From the NCBI GenBank assembly GCA_015484715.1, contig WFUY01000311.1, positions 1-16,648 of the forward strand: a stretch of 16,648 nucleotides of DNA. Direction: 5' to 3'. Both the position numbers and the translations under genes were made by a program. Origin of the DNA: Thermoflexales bacterium. GTDB taxonomy: Bacteria > Chloroflexota > Anaerolineae > S140-20. Below, piece after piece: positions 1-7,514 of this stretch; positions within the stretch are counted from its first letter, which is position 1, and the number at the start of each line of letters is the position of its first letter. Under the pieces are notes generated by a model that was not told the DNA's origin, made no database searches, and was given only the letters and a program-made list of their open reading frames with translations.

Positions 1-3000
1 ACGCTGCCGGTGCCAACCTGGCCGTCGCCTTCTTCTGGATCACTGTCCCGTTGGACGTGATCTCCTTTTGGCTGGTCCTCAGCTTCTTCCTCCATAGCTT
101 TCTCGTCTTCCCCGAAGAGGTGAGTTGGATCCGACGCCGCTCTTGGGTGGTGCCGACCATCCACCTGGTGAACCCCGTGGTCGCTGGCCTGGGGAGCTGG
201 CTGCTGGGCGGAGGAGAGGTCCTGCCCACCCGAGCCATTCTCTTCCGCCTCAGTTACCCCATCGGCGGGTTGATGCTCCTGATGGGAGTGGGGCGGCTCA
301 TCTACCTCTACCGGACCACCCATCGTCCTCTGGTGCGCACCCAGATCCGCTGGCTGGTCTGGGGGCTGGTGGTGGGAACGCTACCCTGGTTGCTCTTCTT
401 CAACCTCCCGATCATCCTTAGTGGGGAGCCTCTCCTTCCCTTGGGGCTGACCCTGGTGCCCCTCATCGCCATTCCCATCACCTTCACCTTCGCCGTGACC
501 CGCTACCGGCTGCTTTCCATTGATCGGCTCATCAACCGGAGCCTGGTCTACGGAGCGCTGAGCCTCGTCCTGGTCGTTTTCTACTTTGCCACCGTCGCCC
601 TCTTCAGCCGGATGGTGCAGATCGCGGCCGCCGGGGTGGAGGACACGACCATCGTCTTCTTCTCCACCTTGCTGGTCGCGCTTCTCTTCCTGCCGGCCCG
701 CCAGCGCATCCAGGCAGCCATTGACCGCACCTTCTACCGGCACAAGATCACCTTCCAGCAGGTGCCGGCCCAAGTTGGCCGGGAGCTGAGCACCACCCTC
801 GTCTTCGATCAACTGACCACCCTCCTGACGGAACGTCTCCCCCGGCAACTGGAGATCGCTGGCGCGGTCCTCTACATCCTCGACGAAGAGGCCTCCCGGT
901 TTATCCCTCACGGCTCCCTGACAGGGGAACCAATCCCCGCCCAGGCTCCCTTCCTCACCCCGCTGCGAGGGGGGAACAAGCCCCTCGTCTGGACGGGCGA
1001 GGAAGGGAAGGATGGCCTGTGGACTGTCGCCCCATCGGTAGCCCTCTGGCTGCCCCTCGTAGGGCGGGGCGGGCTCATCGGCCTCTATGGGCTGGGGGTC
1101 AAGGAGTCGGGGGACCTCTACACCGATGAGGAGATCGAGTCTTTGCGCCTCCTGAGCCACCAGATCGCCATCGCTGTGGAGAACGCCCGCCTCTACCGCC
1201 AGGTGGAGGCTTACAGCAAAGGGCTGGAAGCCCAGGTCCAGGAGCGCACCCAGGCCCTGGAGGCGGCCAACCAGGCCCTCTGCCAGGAGAAGAGCAAGCT
1301 GGACGCGGTGATCCACAACATTGCCGACGGCCTGGTCGTAACCGATTCTGCCGGGCACATCCTCCTGACCAACCCGGTCTTCCAGCGGATGGTGGGCCAG
1401 CCAGCGACGTGGCTTCGGGGGCAGTCCTTGGCCGATCTCCCCTTTGACGAAGGGCTGGTCATGGTCGTCGCCCAGGCGCTGGAGGAGGTCGGTCAGGTCT
1501 TCACCACCGACGTTCAGGCAGCCAAGCGCATCTATCGGGCCTCGGCCACCGCCCTCCAGACCGATGGACGGGCCACCGGCGTCGTCACCGTGCTGCGGGA
1601 CGTCACCCACGAGGTGGAGGTGGACCGGATGAAGACCGACTTCATTTCCACCGTCTCCCACGAGCTGCGCACCCCCCTCACCTCTGTCCTGGGATTCGCC
1701 CGCCTCATCCGCAAGGCTTTCGAGCGGGAGATCGTCCCGGTCCTGCCGGAGGTACGCCAGGTCCAACGGGCCAAGAAACGGATCCTGGACAACCTGACCA
1801 TCATCGAGAGCGAGAGCCAGCGGCTCACCCGCCTCATCAACGACGTGCTGGACATCGCCAAGATGGAAGCAGGGCGGATGGAGTGGCATATGGAGGAGAC
1901 CGACCTGGGCGAGGTGATCCGACAGGCCATCGCCGCCACCACCGCCCTGGCCGGCGAGAAAGGGCTGCCCATCCAGGTTGACTTTCCCGCGGAGGGGCTG
2001 CCCCCCGTCTGGGGAGATCGAGACCGACTGATCCAGGTGATGACCAACCTGCTCTCCAACGCCATCAAGTTCACCGAGCGGGGCCGGATCGAGGTGCGCG
2101 GCGAGGTGATCCCGGCAGAGGCCGCGGCCACCCTGCGATCAGGAGACGCTCCCCTGCCACCGGGGGAATGGGTAGCGGTCCATGTGGCCGACACCGGCGT
2201 GGGCATCCGGGCCGAGGACTTGCCCCACGTCTTCGAAAAGTTCCGCCAGGTGGGGAACGCGCTGACCAACCGCCCCCGGGGCACCGGGTTGGGGCTCTCC
2301 ATTTGCAAGGAGATCGTTGAGCACCACGGAGGTCGGATCTGGGTCGAGAGCCAGGTAGGGGTGGGCAGTACTTTCTCCTTTGTACTGCCGCTGACCGGGA
2401 CAGGGGCTGTGCCGGAATCCCCGGCCGAGCCCAAGCTGACCCCGCTGGTGGAGATCCGACGACGAGTCGAAGCTCAGCTTCCCCTGCCCCCATCGGGGAC
2501 GAAGACGATCCTGGTGGCCGACGACGAGGCCAACATCCGCGAACTGCTCCGGCAGGAGTTGGCCGAGGCCGGCTACCGGGTCATCGAGGCCGCCGATGGG
2601 CCGGAGGCGCTGGAGAAGGCCCGTCGGGAGCGGCCCGACCTGATCATCCTGGACGTGATGATGCCCGGTGTCTCCGGCTTCGACGTCACCAGCGTGCTCA
2701 AAGCCGACGAGCAGACCCAGGAGATTCCCATCCTCATCCTCTCCATCATCGAGGATCGGGAGCGGGGGCTGCGACTGGGAGCCGACGCCTACCTGACCAA
2801 GCCGGTCGAGGTGGATGCCCTGTTGACGACCATCGCCCGCCTCCTGGCGAAGGACCAGGGTCCCATCCGACGCAAGGTCCTGGTCATTGACCGAGACCAG
2901 TCGGCGGTGGAAGCCATCACCCGCACGCTGCGGGAACGCGGCTACGAGGTCGTCGAGGCTTACGACCCACGCGGGGCGATCCTGAAGGCCCGGCGGGAGA

Positions 3001-3215
3001 AACCGGACTTGGTCATCCTGGACGCGATGATCTCCCAAATGAACGACTACGAAGTGCTCAAGGCGCTGCGTTATCAGGACCGGGAGGGACGGACCTGCGT
3101 CATCGTCCTGGCGGGGGAGGTCTCGCCCCAGCAGGAGGCCGAAGCTCGGCGGCAGGGGGCCGATGACGTGGCGCGGCGGGAAGACCTGCCCGACCTGCTG
3201 GATGAAGGTCGGTAA
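1..3215 (+). CDS. Membrane hybrid histidine kinase with GAF, PAS and two receiver domains (5' end cut by window)
   Basis: Sensor kinase that autophosphorylates on His and passes phosphate to attached receiver domains. The frame is open from base 3 with hydrophobic codons, so the gene starts outside the window; TTG at 51 is only the first in-frame start-like codon and has no Shine-Dalgarno. Numbering from that TTG: about six hydrophobic segments within residues 1-215, GAF about 245-385, coiled-coil linker about 385-415, PAS about 412-525, HisKA with H537 in SHELRTP, and HATPase with N-box N666/N670, G1 box DTGVGI (714-719) and G2 box GTGLGLS (744-750). REC1 (about 818-935) has D824/D825, phospho-acceptor D868 and K917. 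REC2 (about 940-1054) keeps D991 but has R948 in the acidic pair, A1021 for Ser/Thr and R1043 for the conserved Lys, so it is probably non-canonical. The HisKA helix-helix loop is longer than usual. The ligand is unknown. The cyclase gene follows after 13 bases, so co-transcription is likely. Confidence 0.93.
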   Translation, partial: AAGANLAVAFFWITVPLDVISFWLVLSFFLHSFLVFPEEVSWIRRRSWVVPTIHLVNPVVAGLGSWLLGGGEVLPTRAILFRLSYPIGGLMLLMGVGRLIYLYRTTHRPLVRTQIRWLVWGLVVGTLPWLLFFNLPIILSGEPLLPLGLTLVPLIAIPITFTFAVTRYRLLSIDRLINRSLVYGALSLVLVVFYFATVALFSRMVQIAAAGVEDTTIVFFSTLLVALLFLPARQRIQAAIDRTFYRHKITFQQVPAQVGRELSTTLVFDQLTTLLTERLPRQLEIAGAVLYILDEEASRFIPHGSLTGEPIPAQAPFLTPLRGGNKPLVWTGEEGKDGLWTVAPSVALWLPLVGRGGLIGLYGLGVKESGDLYTDEEIESLRLLSHQIAIAVENARLYRQVEAYSKGLEAQVQERTQALEAANQALCQEKSKLDAVIHNIADGLVVTDSAGHILLTNPVFQRMVGQPATWLRGQSLADLPFDEGLVMVVAQALEEVGQVFTTDVQAAKRIYRASATALQTDGRATGVVTVLRDVTHEVEVDRMKTDFISTVSHELRTPLTSVLGFARLIRKAFEREIVPVLPEVRQVQRAKKRILDNLTIIESESQRLTRLINDVLDIAKMEAGRMEWHMEETDLGEVIRQAIAATTALAGEKGLPIQVDFPAEGLPPVWGDRDRLIQVMTNLLSNAIKFTERGRIEVRGEVIPAEAAATLRSGDAPLPPGEWVAVHVADTGVGIRAEDLPHVFEKFRQVGNALTNRPRGTGLGLSICKEIVEHHGGRIWVESQVGVGSTFSFVLPLTGTGAVPESPAEPKLTPLVEIRRRVEAQLPLPPSGTKTILVADDEANIRELLRQELAEAGYRVIEAADGPEALEKARRERPDLIILDVMMPGVSGFDVTSVLKADEQTQEIPILILSIIEDRERGLRLGADAYLTKPVEVDALLTTIARLLAKDQGPIRRKVLVIDRDQSAVEAITRTLRERGYEVVEAYDPRGAILKARREKPDLVILDAMISQMNDYEVLKALRYQDREGRTCVIVLAGEVSPQQEAEARRQGADDVARREDLPDLLDEGR

Positions 3216-3228
3216 AGGGTGAGGTAAG

Positions 3229-5118
3229 GTGGAAGAGAAGATCCGACTGCGAAGACTCCTCCCTTCCAAACAGGTTGCAGCACTGCTGGCCGACTTCGCG
3301 CCCCTTCTGGGCACGGATGTCGCCCTGGTGGTGACCGACCAGGATGGTCGGCCGCTGGGGAGCCATCTCACCTTCCCGTCCGAGGCCATCCGGCTTCTGC
3401 GGGAAGCGGTCCACGAAGCGGCGGAGATCGTGATCACCCCTCAGGGGGCCCTCACCCCCCTCCGGGCCGAGGGCTGTGAGGTGGGGTGGGTTCTGGCGCT
3501 CGGCCCCCTCCCCCCGGCCTCGCGGACGCGGGCTCTACTAAAGGCGTTGCGCCAGGCTCTAGAGATCTTGATCGGTGTCGCTTTGGAGAAGCGGGCCCTG
3601 GCTCGAGAGACGTTGGACCGCTACCGGGAGATCAACCTGCTCTACAACCTGGGGGAGACGCTGGCCACCTGTATGGGGGTGCAGGAGCTCCTCCAGCGGG
3701 TGCTGACCCAGGCCAGCCAGATCATCCAGGCCCGGCGGGGAGCCGTCCTGCTCTATGACGAGGAGGGCCGGCTGACCGTCGCGGCCAGCACCGGTTTGGA
3801 GGCAGGCGGAACGCTGGCCCAGGAGGGGCGAGCGCTGGCGGAGGAGGTGGCTCGCACGGGCAAGCCCCAGATCATCAACGACTTCACCAACGGCGAAGGG
3901 CGGGTCCCTCTCCTGGCCGTTCCGATGCGCACCTCGGAACGGCGGCTGGGAGCCATCCTCCTGGCCGACAAGGCGGATGGGGCGATCTTCACGGCGGGGG
4001 ATGAGAAGCTGCTGGCCGCCTTAGCCTGGCAGGCAGCTATCTTTCTGGAAAATGCCCGCCTCTTCGAGAACGTGCGTCGGCAGCGGGACGAGATCGCCAC
4101 GATGAAGCGCTACATGGATAACATCTTCGCCAGCATCGCCAGCGGCGTCATCACCACCGATACTCAGGATGTCATCACCACCTTCAACCGGGCTGCCGAA
4201 ACCATCCTGCGCGTCCCCGCCCACGAAGCGGTCAACCGCCCCTACCGTCAGGTGCTCGGTTTCTTGCGCGACACCCCGCTTCCCACCCTCATCGAGGAGG
4301 TCCGTCGGCACTGCAAGAGCCGCATTGCCCAGGAGATCACCTCTCGGCTTCCTCAGGGGGAGCAGCTTCACCTGAGTCTGAACCTCTCCACCCTTCGGGG
4401 GAGCAACGGGGAGACGCTGGGCGTGGCCATCGTGTTGGACGACGTGACGGAGAAGCGGCGCTACGAGCGGGAGCGGGCCTTGGTCCGCCGCTACCTGCCG
4501 CCTGAACTGGTAGACCGGCTGCCCGATGACCTGGCCGAGCTGGGGCTGCGGGGTGAGCGGCGGGTCATCACCGTCCTCTTCGCCGACATCCGGGGCTTCA
4601 CCAGCTTCAGCGAGGTGAACCCGCCTGAGCGCGTCGTCGAAGTGATCAACAACTACCTGGCCCTGGCCGAGGGGGCGGTCCGCTACCATCGGGGCATCGT
4701 GGACAAGTACATGGGGGACGCCGTGATGGCCCTCTTTAACACCCCTCTCTTGGAAGAGCAGGAGCATGCTTGGCGGGCGGTGCAGGCAGCTTGGGGCCTG
4801 CAGGAGGCCGTGGCGGCCTACCATCAGCGCGTCCCGCCGGAGGAACGGCTCTTTATGGGCATTGGGATCTGCACCGGCGAAGCGGTCGTGGGCAATGTAG
4901 GAACGGAAGACCGGATGGAGTACACGGCCATCGGGGACACGGTCAACGTGGCCAAGCGGCTGCAGGAGAACGCCCGTCCGGGGCAGGTGCTCCTGGGTCG
5001 GACGACGTGGGAGGCGGTGCGAGACCGGGTGCGGGTGAAAGCACTGCCCGCTGTGCGGGTCAAGGGTCGGCAGACGGTCACGCAGATCTACGAACTGGTC
5101 GGTCTCGTGGGGGAATAA
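3229..5118 (+). CDS. GAF-PAS sensor class III adenylate/guanylate cyclase
   Basis: Predicted soluble nucleotide cyclase making cAMP (or cGMP) from ATP/GTP. The GTG start at 3229 follows a GAGG-type Shine-Dalgarno. Residues 1-125 are an unrecognised N-terminal sensory region, 132-275 look like GAF, 293-410 like PAS (a DDVTEKR-type PAC end at 404-410), and 440-625 form the cyclase homology domain. Metal-binding Asp residues are D453 (FADIRGFT) and D497 (DKYMGD), the purine-contacting Lys is K493, and the transition-state pair N573/R577 lies in TVNVAKRL. The second purine-selecting position, Asp in classic adenylate cyclases, is T566 (EYTAIGD), as in class IIIb enzymes, several of which respond to bicarbonate. 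All catalytic residues are present in one chain, so a homodimer should be active. No membrane segment is visible, so it is likely cytosolic. It lies 13 bases after the hybrid kinase, suggesting a joint signalling operon. Substrate preference is an inference. Confidence 0.93.
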   Translation: MEEKIRLRRLLPSKQVAALLADFAPLLGTDVALVVTDQDGRPLGSHLTFPSEAIRLLREAVHEAAEIVITPQGALTPLRAEGCEVGWVLALGPLPPASRTRALLKALRQALEILIGVALEKRALARETLDRYREINLLYNLGETLATCMGVQELLQRVLTQASQIIQARRGAVLLYDEEGRLTVAASTGLEAGGTLAQEGRALAEEVARTGKPQIINDFTNGEGRVPLLAVPMRTSERRLGAILLADKADGAIFTAGDEKLLAALAWQAAIFLENARLFENVRRQRDEIATMKRYMDNIFASIASGVITTDTQDVITTFNRAAETILRVPAHEAVNRPYRQVLGFLRDTPLPTLIEEVRRHCKSRIAQEITSRLPQGEQLHLSLNLSTLRGSNGETLGVAIVLDDVTEKRRYERERALVRRYLPPELVDRLPDDLAELGLRGERRVITVLFADIRGFTSFSEVNPPERVVEVINNYLALAEGAVRYHRGIVDKYMGDAVMALFNTPLLEEQEHAWRAVQAAWGLQEAVAAYHQRVPPEERLFMGIGICTGEAVVGNVGTEDRMEYTAIGDTVNVAKRLQENARPGQVLLGRTTWEAVRDRVRVKALPAVRVKGRQTVTQIYELVGLVGE

Positions 5119-5182
5119 ATCTCAGAACATCCCCGGGCAGAACCACCCAGCGCTGTACTTCCTTGCACAAACAAGCGCAAAC

Positions 5183-5206
5183 AAAAAGGGGGGCCGTCGG
5201 CCCCCC
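5183..5206 (-). terminator. Intrinsic terminator of the Hsp20 gene
   Basis: A perfect 8-bp stem (GGGGGGCC at 5188-5195 with GGCCCCCC at 5199-5206) has a 3-base loop. On the minus strand it is followed directly by TTTTT and then a T-rich stretch, and it lies 24 bases past the Hsp20 stop codon. On the plus strand the hairpin is followed by AAATCGG, so it is not a good terminator for the cyclase gene. Confidence 0.9.
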
Positions 5207-5229
5207 AAATCGGTGCCCATCAACGGGAC

Positions 5230-5688
5230 CTACTTGGCCTTCACCTTGATCTGCTTGGGCCTGACCTCTTCCACCTTGGGGAGGGTCAGCGTCAGCACAC
5301 CGTTCTCGAACAGGGCCTCAGCCTTGTCTGCGTTGATGGGCACCGGCAACGACAGAGAGCGCTGGAAGGTGCCGTGGCGTCGCTCACGCAGGTGGTAGGA
5401 GCCCTTCTTGCCCTCGAACTCGTCCTTGATCTCACCCCGGATGGTCAGCACATCGCCCGAAACCTGGATCTCCACATCGTCAGGCCGCACACCCGGCACA
5501 ACCGCCTTCACGATAATCGCGTCATCGGTCTCGTACACGTCCATCGGCAGGTAGAGCTGGGTGCGGCCATCGCCGGTGCCGAACCACTCCCGGAAGGGCC
5601 AGACGAAGCTTTCCTCGAAGAGCCGATCCATGGCCTCGCGCAAGGTCATGACCTCCCGCATAGGATCCCACCGCATCAGCTCAGCCAT
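5230..5688 (-). CDS. Small heat shock protein, Hsp20/alpha-crystallin family
   Basis: ATP-independent holdase chaperone, 152 residues, expected to form cytosolic oligomers that bind unfolding proteins. The alpha-crystallin domain covers about residues 45-138, with PMDVYETDD at its start, the LTIRGE strand, the ERRHGTFQRSLSLP segment (102-115) and the family hallmark ENGVLTLTLPK (128-138). The C-terminal tail carries an I-x-V anchor (I147, V149) used in oligomer assembly. A GTG at 5697 would extend the frame by three codons, but it overlaps the ribosome-binding site. The ATG at 5688 sits 7 bases after a strong GGAGGT, so I chose it. The gene is monocistronic with its own terminator and is convergent with the cyclase gene. 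Upstream repeats may be its operator. Confidence 0.95.
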   Translation of the reverse strand: MAELMRWDPMREVMTLREAMDRLFEESFVWPFREWFGTGDGRTQLYLPMDVYETDDAIIVKAVVPGVRPDDVEIQVSGDVLTIRGEIKDEFEGKKGSYHLRERRHGTFQRSLSLPVPINADKAEALFENGVLTLTLPKVEEVRPKQIKVKAK

Positions 5689-5739
5689 GCGTCTCACCTC
5701 CCTTCTCTGCAGGTTTCTTTCCGGTACAATCCGGCCTCC

Positions 5740-5782
5740 ATGATAGCCACGTCGTGTTAGATGAACGCTAACAAAACGCTAA
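5740..5782 (-). promoter_or_regulatory. Candidate Hsp20 promoter/operator with phased AACGCTAA repeats
   Basis: Two identical copies of AACGCTAA (5764-5771 and 5775-5782) start exactly 11 bases apart, about one helical turn, and are flanked by partial inverted copies (GTTAG at 5756-5760, CGTTAG at 5788-5793). A TATCAT -10-like hexamer reads on the minus strand from 5745 to 5740, about 52 bases before the Hsp20 start. There is no good -35, which would fit activator dependence. This is not a CIRCE element. The assignment is inference from position and repetition. Confidence 0.45.
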
Positions 5783-5844
5783 AAATTCGTTAGACTCGGG
5801 AGTTGCGAGCCTGCATTCCGCATACCATCTCGATGGGGGCTTTC

Positions 5845-5912
5845 TTCACCGCAGAGCCGCCGAGGGCGCAGAGGGATTTCTGGGGTCTCTCGGCGTCCTC
5901 CGTGCCTTTGTG
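5845..5912. repeat. Dispersed palindromic repeat-like element (CGCAGAG type)
   Basis: TTCACCGCAGAG opens the element. CGCAGAG occurs twice (5850-5856 and 5867-5873, 17 bases apart), and CGCCGAG at 5858-5864 pairs perfectly with CTCGGCG at 5889-5895. From memory, sequences of the type TTCACCGCAGAG...CTCTGCG...GGTGAA are frequent non-coding repeats in Chloroflexota, Planctomycetes and similar genomes. Here the right arm is diverged, so this looks like an old copy. Family membership is inferred; only the pairing is seen directly. Confidence 0.5.
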
Positions 5913-5966
5913 TTAGAGAGAGCGCCGTCGAGCAGGCCAACACGATAGGGGGGAGCTGCCTATGCC

Positions 5967-5999
5967 GGGGAATCACCGAGGAATGCGCGGTGATTCCCC
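5967..5999. repeat. Perfect 12-bp inverted repeat
   Basis: GGGGAATCACCG (5967-5978) is the exact reverse complement of CGGTGATTCCCC (5988-5999), with a 9-base loop. No T-run follows on either strand, so it is not a standard terminator. The left arm plus loop resembles the sequence at 6125-6146 upstream of the ATPase promoter, so it may be part of a repeat family. Confidence 0.75.
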
Positions 6000-6029
6000 A
6001 CAAGTGAGCGAGAGAGTGGTCCGCAGCAG

Positions 6030-6106
6030 GCCGTCCACGAATTTCTCACCAATGCACGAATGAGGCGGTCCTTAATTCGTGTATTCGTGCCCCATTCGTG
6101 GACGGC
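6030..6106. repeat. Nested inverted-repeat element built from ATTCGTG units
   Basis: GCCGTCCACGAAT (6030-6042) pairs perfectly over 13 bp with ATTCGTGGACGGC (6094-6106). Inside it, GCACGAAT (6054-6061) pairs with ATTCGTGC (6083-6090). The unit ATTCGTG occurs three times on the right side (6075, 6083 and 6094) and its complement CACGAAT twice on the left (6036, 6055). It would fold into a long interrupted hairpin. It has no coding potential and most resembles a dispersed intergenic palindromic repeat or miniature element. Confidence 0.75.
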
Positions 6107-6122
6107 TAGTCACCCTATCTCC

Positions 6123-6135
6123 ATGGGTAATCACC
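6123..6135 (+). repeat. Left copy of a 13-base direct repeat flanking the AAA/DUF4276 module
   Basis: ATGGGTAATCACC lies 105 bases before the ATPase start. It matches 12 of 13 bases of ATGGGTAATCGCC at 8218-8230, after the second gene. It may mark an insertion boundary or may be just one more member of the local repeat family. Confidence 0.5.
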
Positions 6136-6148
6136 ACAGGAATGCGGG

Positions 6149-6177
6149 TTGCGAAGCGTGGTTAGCTAAGGTATAAT
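6149..6177 (+). promoter_or_regulatory. Sigma-70-type promoter of the AAA ATPase/DUF4276 operon
   Basis: TTGCGA (6149-6154, 4 of 6 consensus bases) and a perfect TATAAT (6172-6177) are separated by the optimal 17 bases. The predicted start of transcription lies near 6184, about 44 bases before the ATPase ATG. The ribosome-binding site (a GAGAG run just before the ATG at 6228) is weak. Confidence 0.8.
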
Positions 6178-6227
6178 GACGTCGGGAATCGTAGGCCAAT
6201 CGTTGGCAACCAAAAGAGAGACGACAT

Positions 6228-7514
6228 ATGATCCGGCGGGTGAGAGTCCGAGGGTACAAGTCGCTCAAAGAGATTGAGGTAAAGCTTCGACCGTTGACCG
6301 TTTTCATCGGTCCAAATGCTGCCGGCAAAAGCAACCTCTTCGACGCGCTGGGGCTGCTGAGCCGATCTGTGACTTCCCGGAATCTGGCCGAAGCGTTTAA
6401 GGAGCATCGCGGTGCCCCCTTGGAGGCTTTCTACTACGGTGATCAGGGGCTGAAGGGGCTCCTTGCACGACCTACTGTAGAGTTCACCATCGAAGTGGAT
6501 GTCGAACTCTCGTCTGAGGTCGTTCGGGCTGTTGAGCAGCGCATCCAGGATATGCGGGAGGGGCTGCCAGAAGACGGAAACACATCGGGGCCATCCCGGC
6601 GTCGGGTCACCGAGCCGTTGCTGCGGTACACGCTGACCGTGCAGATGGCTGTGGAGTCGGGGTATCTGCGGGTGATGGAGGAACAATTGGTTGCCCTAAC
6701 CCGCGATGGGAGGGTCAAAGCTTCCCGACGAGCATTCATCGAGCCCGTAAAAGGCCGTCTCCGACTCCGGTTGGAAGGACAGGCCCGGCCAACGGAATAC
6801 GAAGTTGGCCTGGATTACACGCTGGTCTCGATGCCTCTCTATCCACCTCACTATCCTCATATCACGGCCTTTCGAGAAGAACTCTCCCGCTGGCGTTTCT
6901 ACTACTTCGACCCAAAGACTATGCGGGCGGAGGTGCCTCTCAAAGAGGTTGAGAACCTGGGAGCCTTTGGGGCTGACCTGGCCGCTTTCTACAGCACTTT
7001 GAAGTCGCGGCACCCTCGGCAGTTCGAGGCTTTGAACCGGGCCCTCCGCTCTCTGCTGCCCGATGTCCAGCGTCTGGATGTCGAGCGTACCGATGAAGGG
7101 TTTCTGCGCCTACAGGTCTTCGAGAGAGGAGTTCCCTTCTCGGCTCGCATCATCTCCGAAGGCACTCTCCGTATCCTGGGGCTGTTGGCCATCACCAACC
7201 CCCTGTCACCGACAACGGTCATCGGATACGAGGAACCGGAGAATGGGGTTCATCCCCGGCGTCTCCAGCTTATCGCCGATCTGCTCAAGAACGCCTCCGA
7301 GACCGGAAAACAGGTCCTGGTCAATACCCACTCGCCTAAATTGCCTACCTACTTTGATCCCCAGGCTCTCATTGTCTGTCGCAAAGAGGGGGGTAAAACT
7401 TCTTTTCTCCCCCTTTTGGACTTGGGACCTGTGTTCCAACCAGCGCTTATTGAACAAGCCCTGGCCGAGACCCCGCTGTCGGAGCGGATCTTGAGGGGGG
7501 ATTTCGGTGGATGA
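6228..7514 (+). CDS. OLD/RecF-like AAA family ATPase (AAA_15/AAA_21 type), possible defence sensor
   Basis: ABC-type ATPase of the SMC/RecF/OLD superfamily, 428 residues. It has Walker A GPNAAGKS (28-35), an ABC-signature-like ISEGT (309-313), Walker B VIGYEEPENG (331-340) with catalytic E336 followed by PENGVHP, and an H-loop His at H368 (NTHSP). Residues about 50-300 form the insert between the two ATPase halves, without a recognised domain; no zinc hook, long coiled coil or C-terminal TOPRIM nuclease is fused. The nuclease-like function is instead supplied by the next gene, which overlaps by 8 bases. In known families, such ATPases paired with a TOPRIM partner (for example AriA/AriB of PARIS) act in phage defence. 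Local GC is lower than in flanking genes (31 of 60 bases at 6241-6300 against 41 of 60 at 12421-12480), consistent with acquisition by transfer. The ATPase fold is certain; the defence role is inferred. Confidence 0.93.
   Translation: MIRRVRVRGYKSLKEIEVKLRPLTVFIGPNAAGKSNLFDALGLLSRSVTSRNLAEAFKEHRGAPLEAFYYGDQGLKGLLARPTVEFTIEVDVELSSEVVRAVEQRIQDMREGLPEDGNTSGPSRRRVTEPLLRYTLTVQMAVESGYLRVMEEQLVALTRDGRVKASRRAFIEPVKGRLRLRLEGQARPTEYEVGLDYTLVSMPLYPPHYPHITAFREELSRWRFYYFDPKTMRAEVPLKEVENLGAFGADLAAFYSTLKSRHPRQFEALNRALRSLLPDVQRLDVERTDEGFLRLQVFERGVPFSARIISEGTLRILGLLAITNPLSPTTVIGYEEPENGVHPRRLQLIADLLKNASETGKQVLVNTHSPKLPTYFDPQALIVCRKEGGKTSFLPLLDLGPVFQPALIEQALAETPLSERILRGDFGG

Larger units (their letters stand above)
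5698..6227. other. Gene-free intergenic region rich in inverted repeats
   Basis: I see no convincing coding sequence between the Hsp20 start and the AAA ATPase start. The stretch holds the Hsp20 control region, three separate inverted-repeat elements (listed individually) and the ATPase promoter. The short motif GGAATGC followed by G/C-rich bases recurs: inverted near 5813-5819, and direct at 5980-5986 and 6140-6146. This suggests a mosaic of decayed repeat copies rather than a lost gene. Confidence 0.6.

Noticed and set aside
51..53. TTG at 51 as the true start of the histidine kinase
   Set aside because: The frame continues open to the window edge with membrane-like residues and there is no ribosome-binding site before 51.
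381..1889. A 502-codon minus-strand open frame opposite the histidine kinase
   Set aside because: No domain, no ribosome-binding site, and it mirrors the kinase codons; an antisense artefact of high GC.
5686..5697. GTG at 5697 as the Hsp20 start
   Set aside because: It overlaps the GGAGGT ribosome-binding site; the ATG at 5688 has ideal 7-base spacing.
5725..5730. TACAAT as a plus-strand -10 element
   Set aside because: No -35-like sequence lies 16-18 bases upstream and no plus-strand gene follows.
5845..6106. CRISPR array
   Set aside because: Repeats are inverted, unequal and few; there are no regularly spaced direct repeats with unique spacers and no cas genes.
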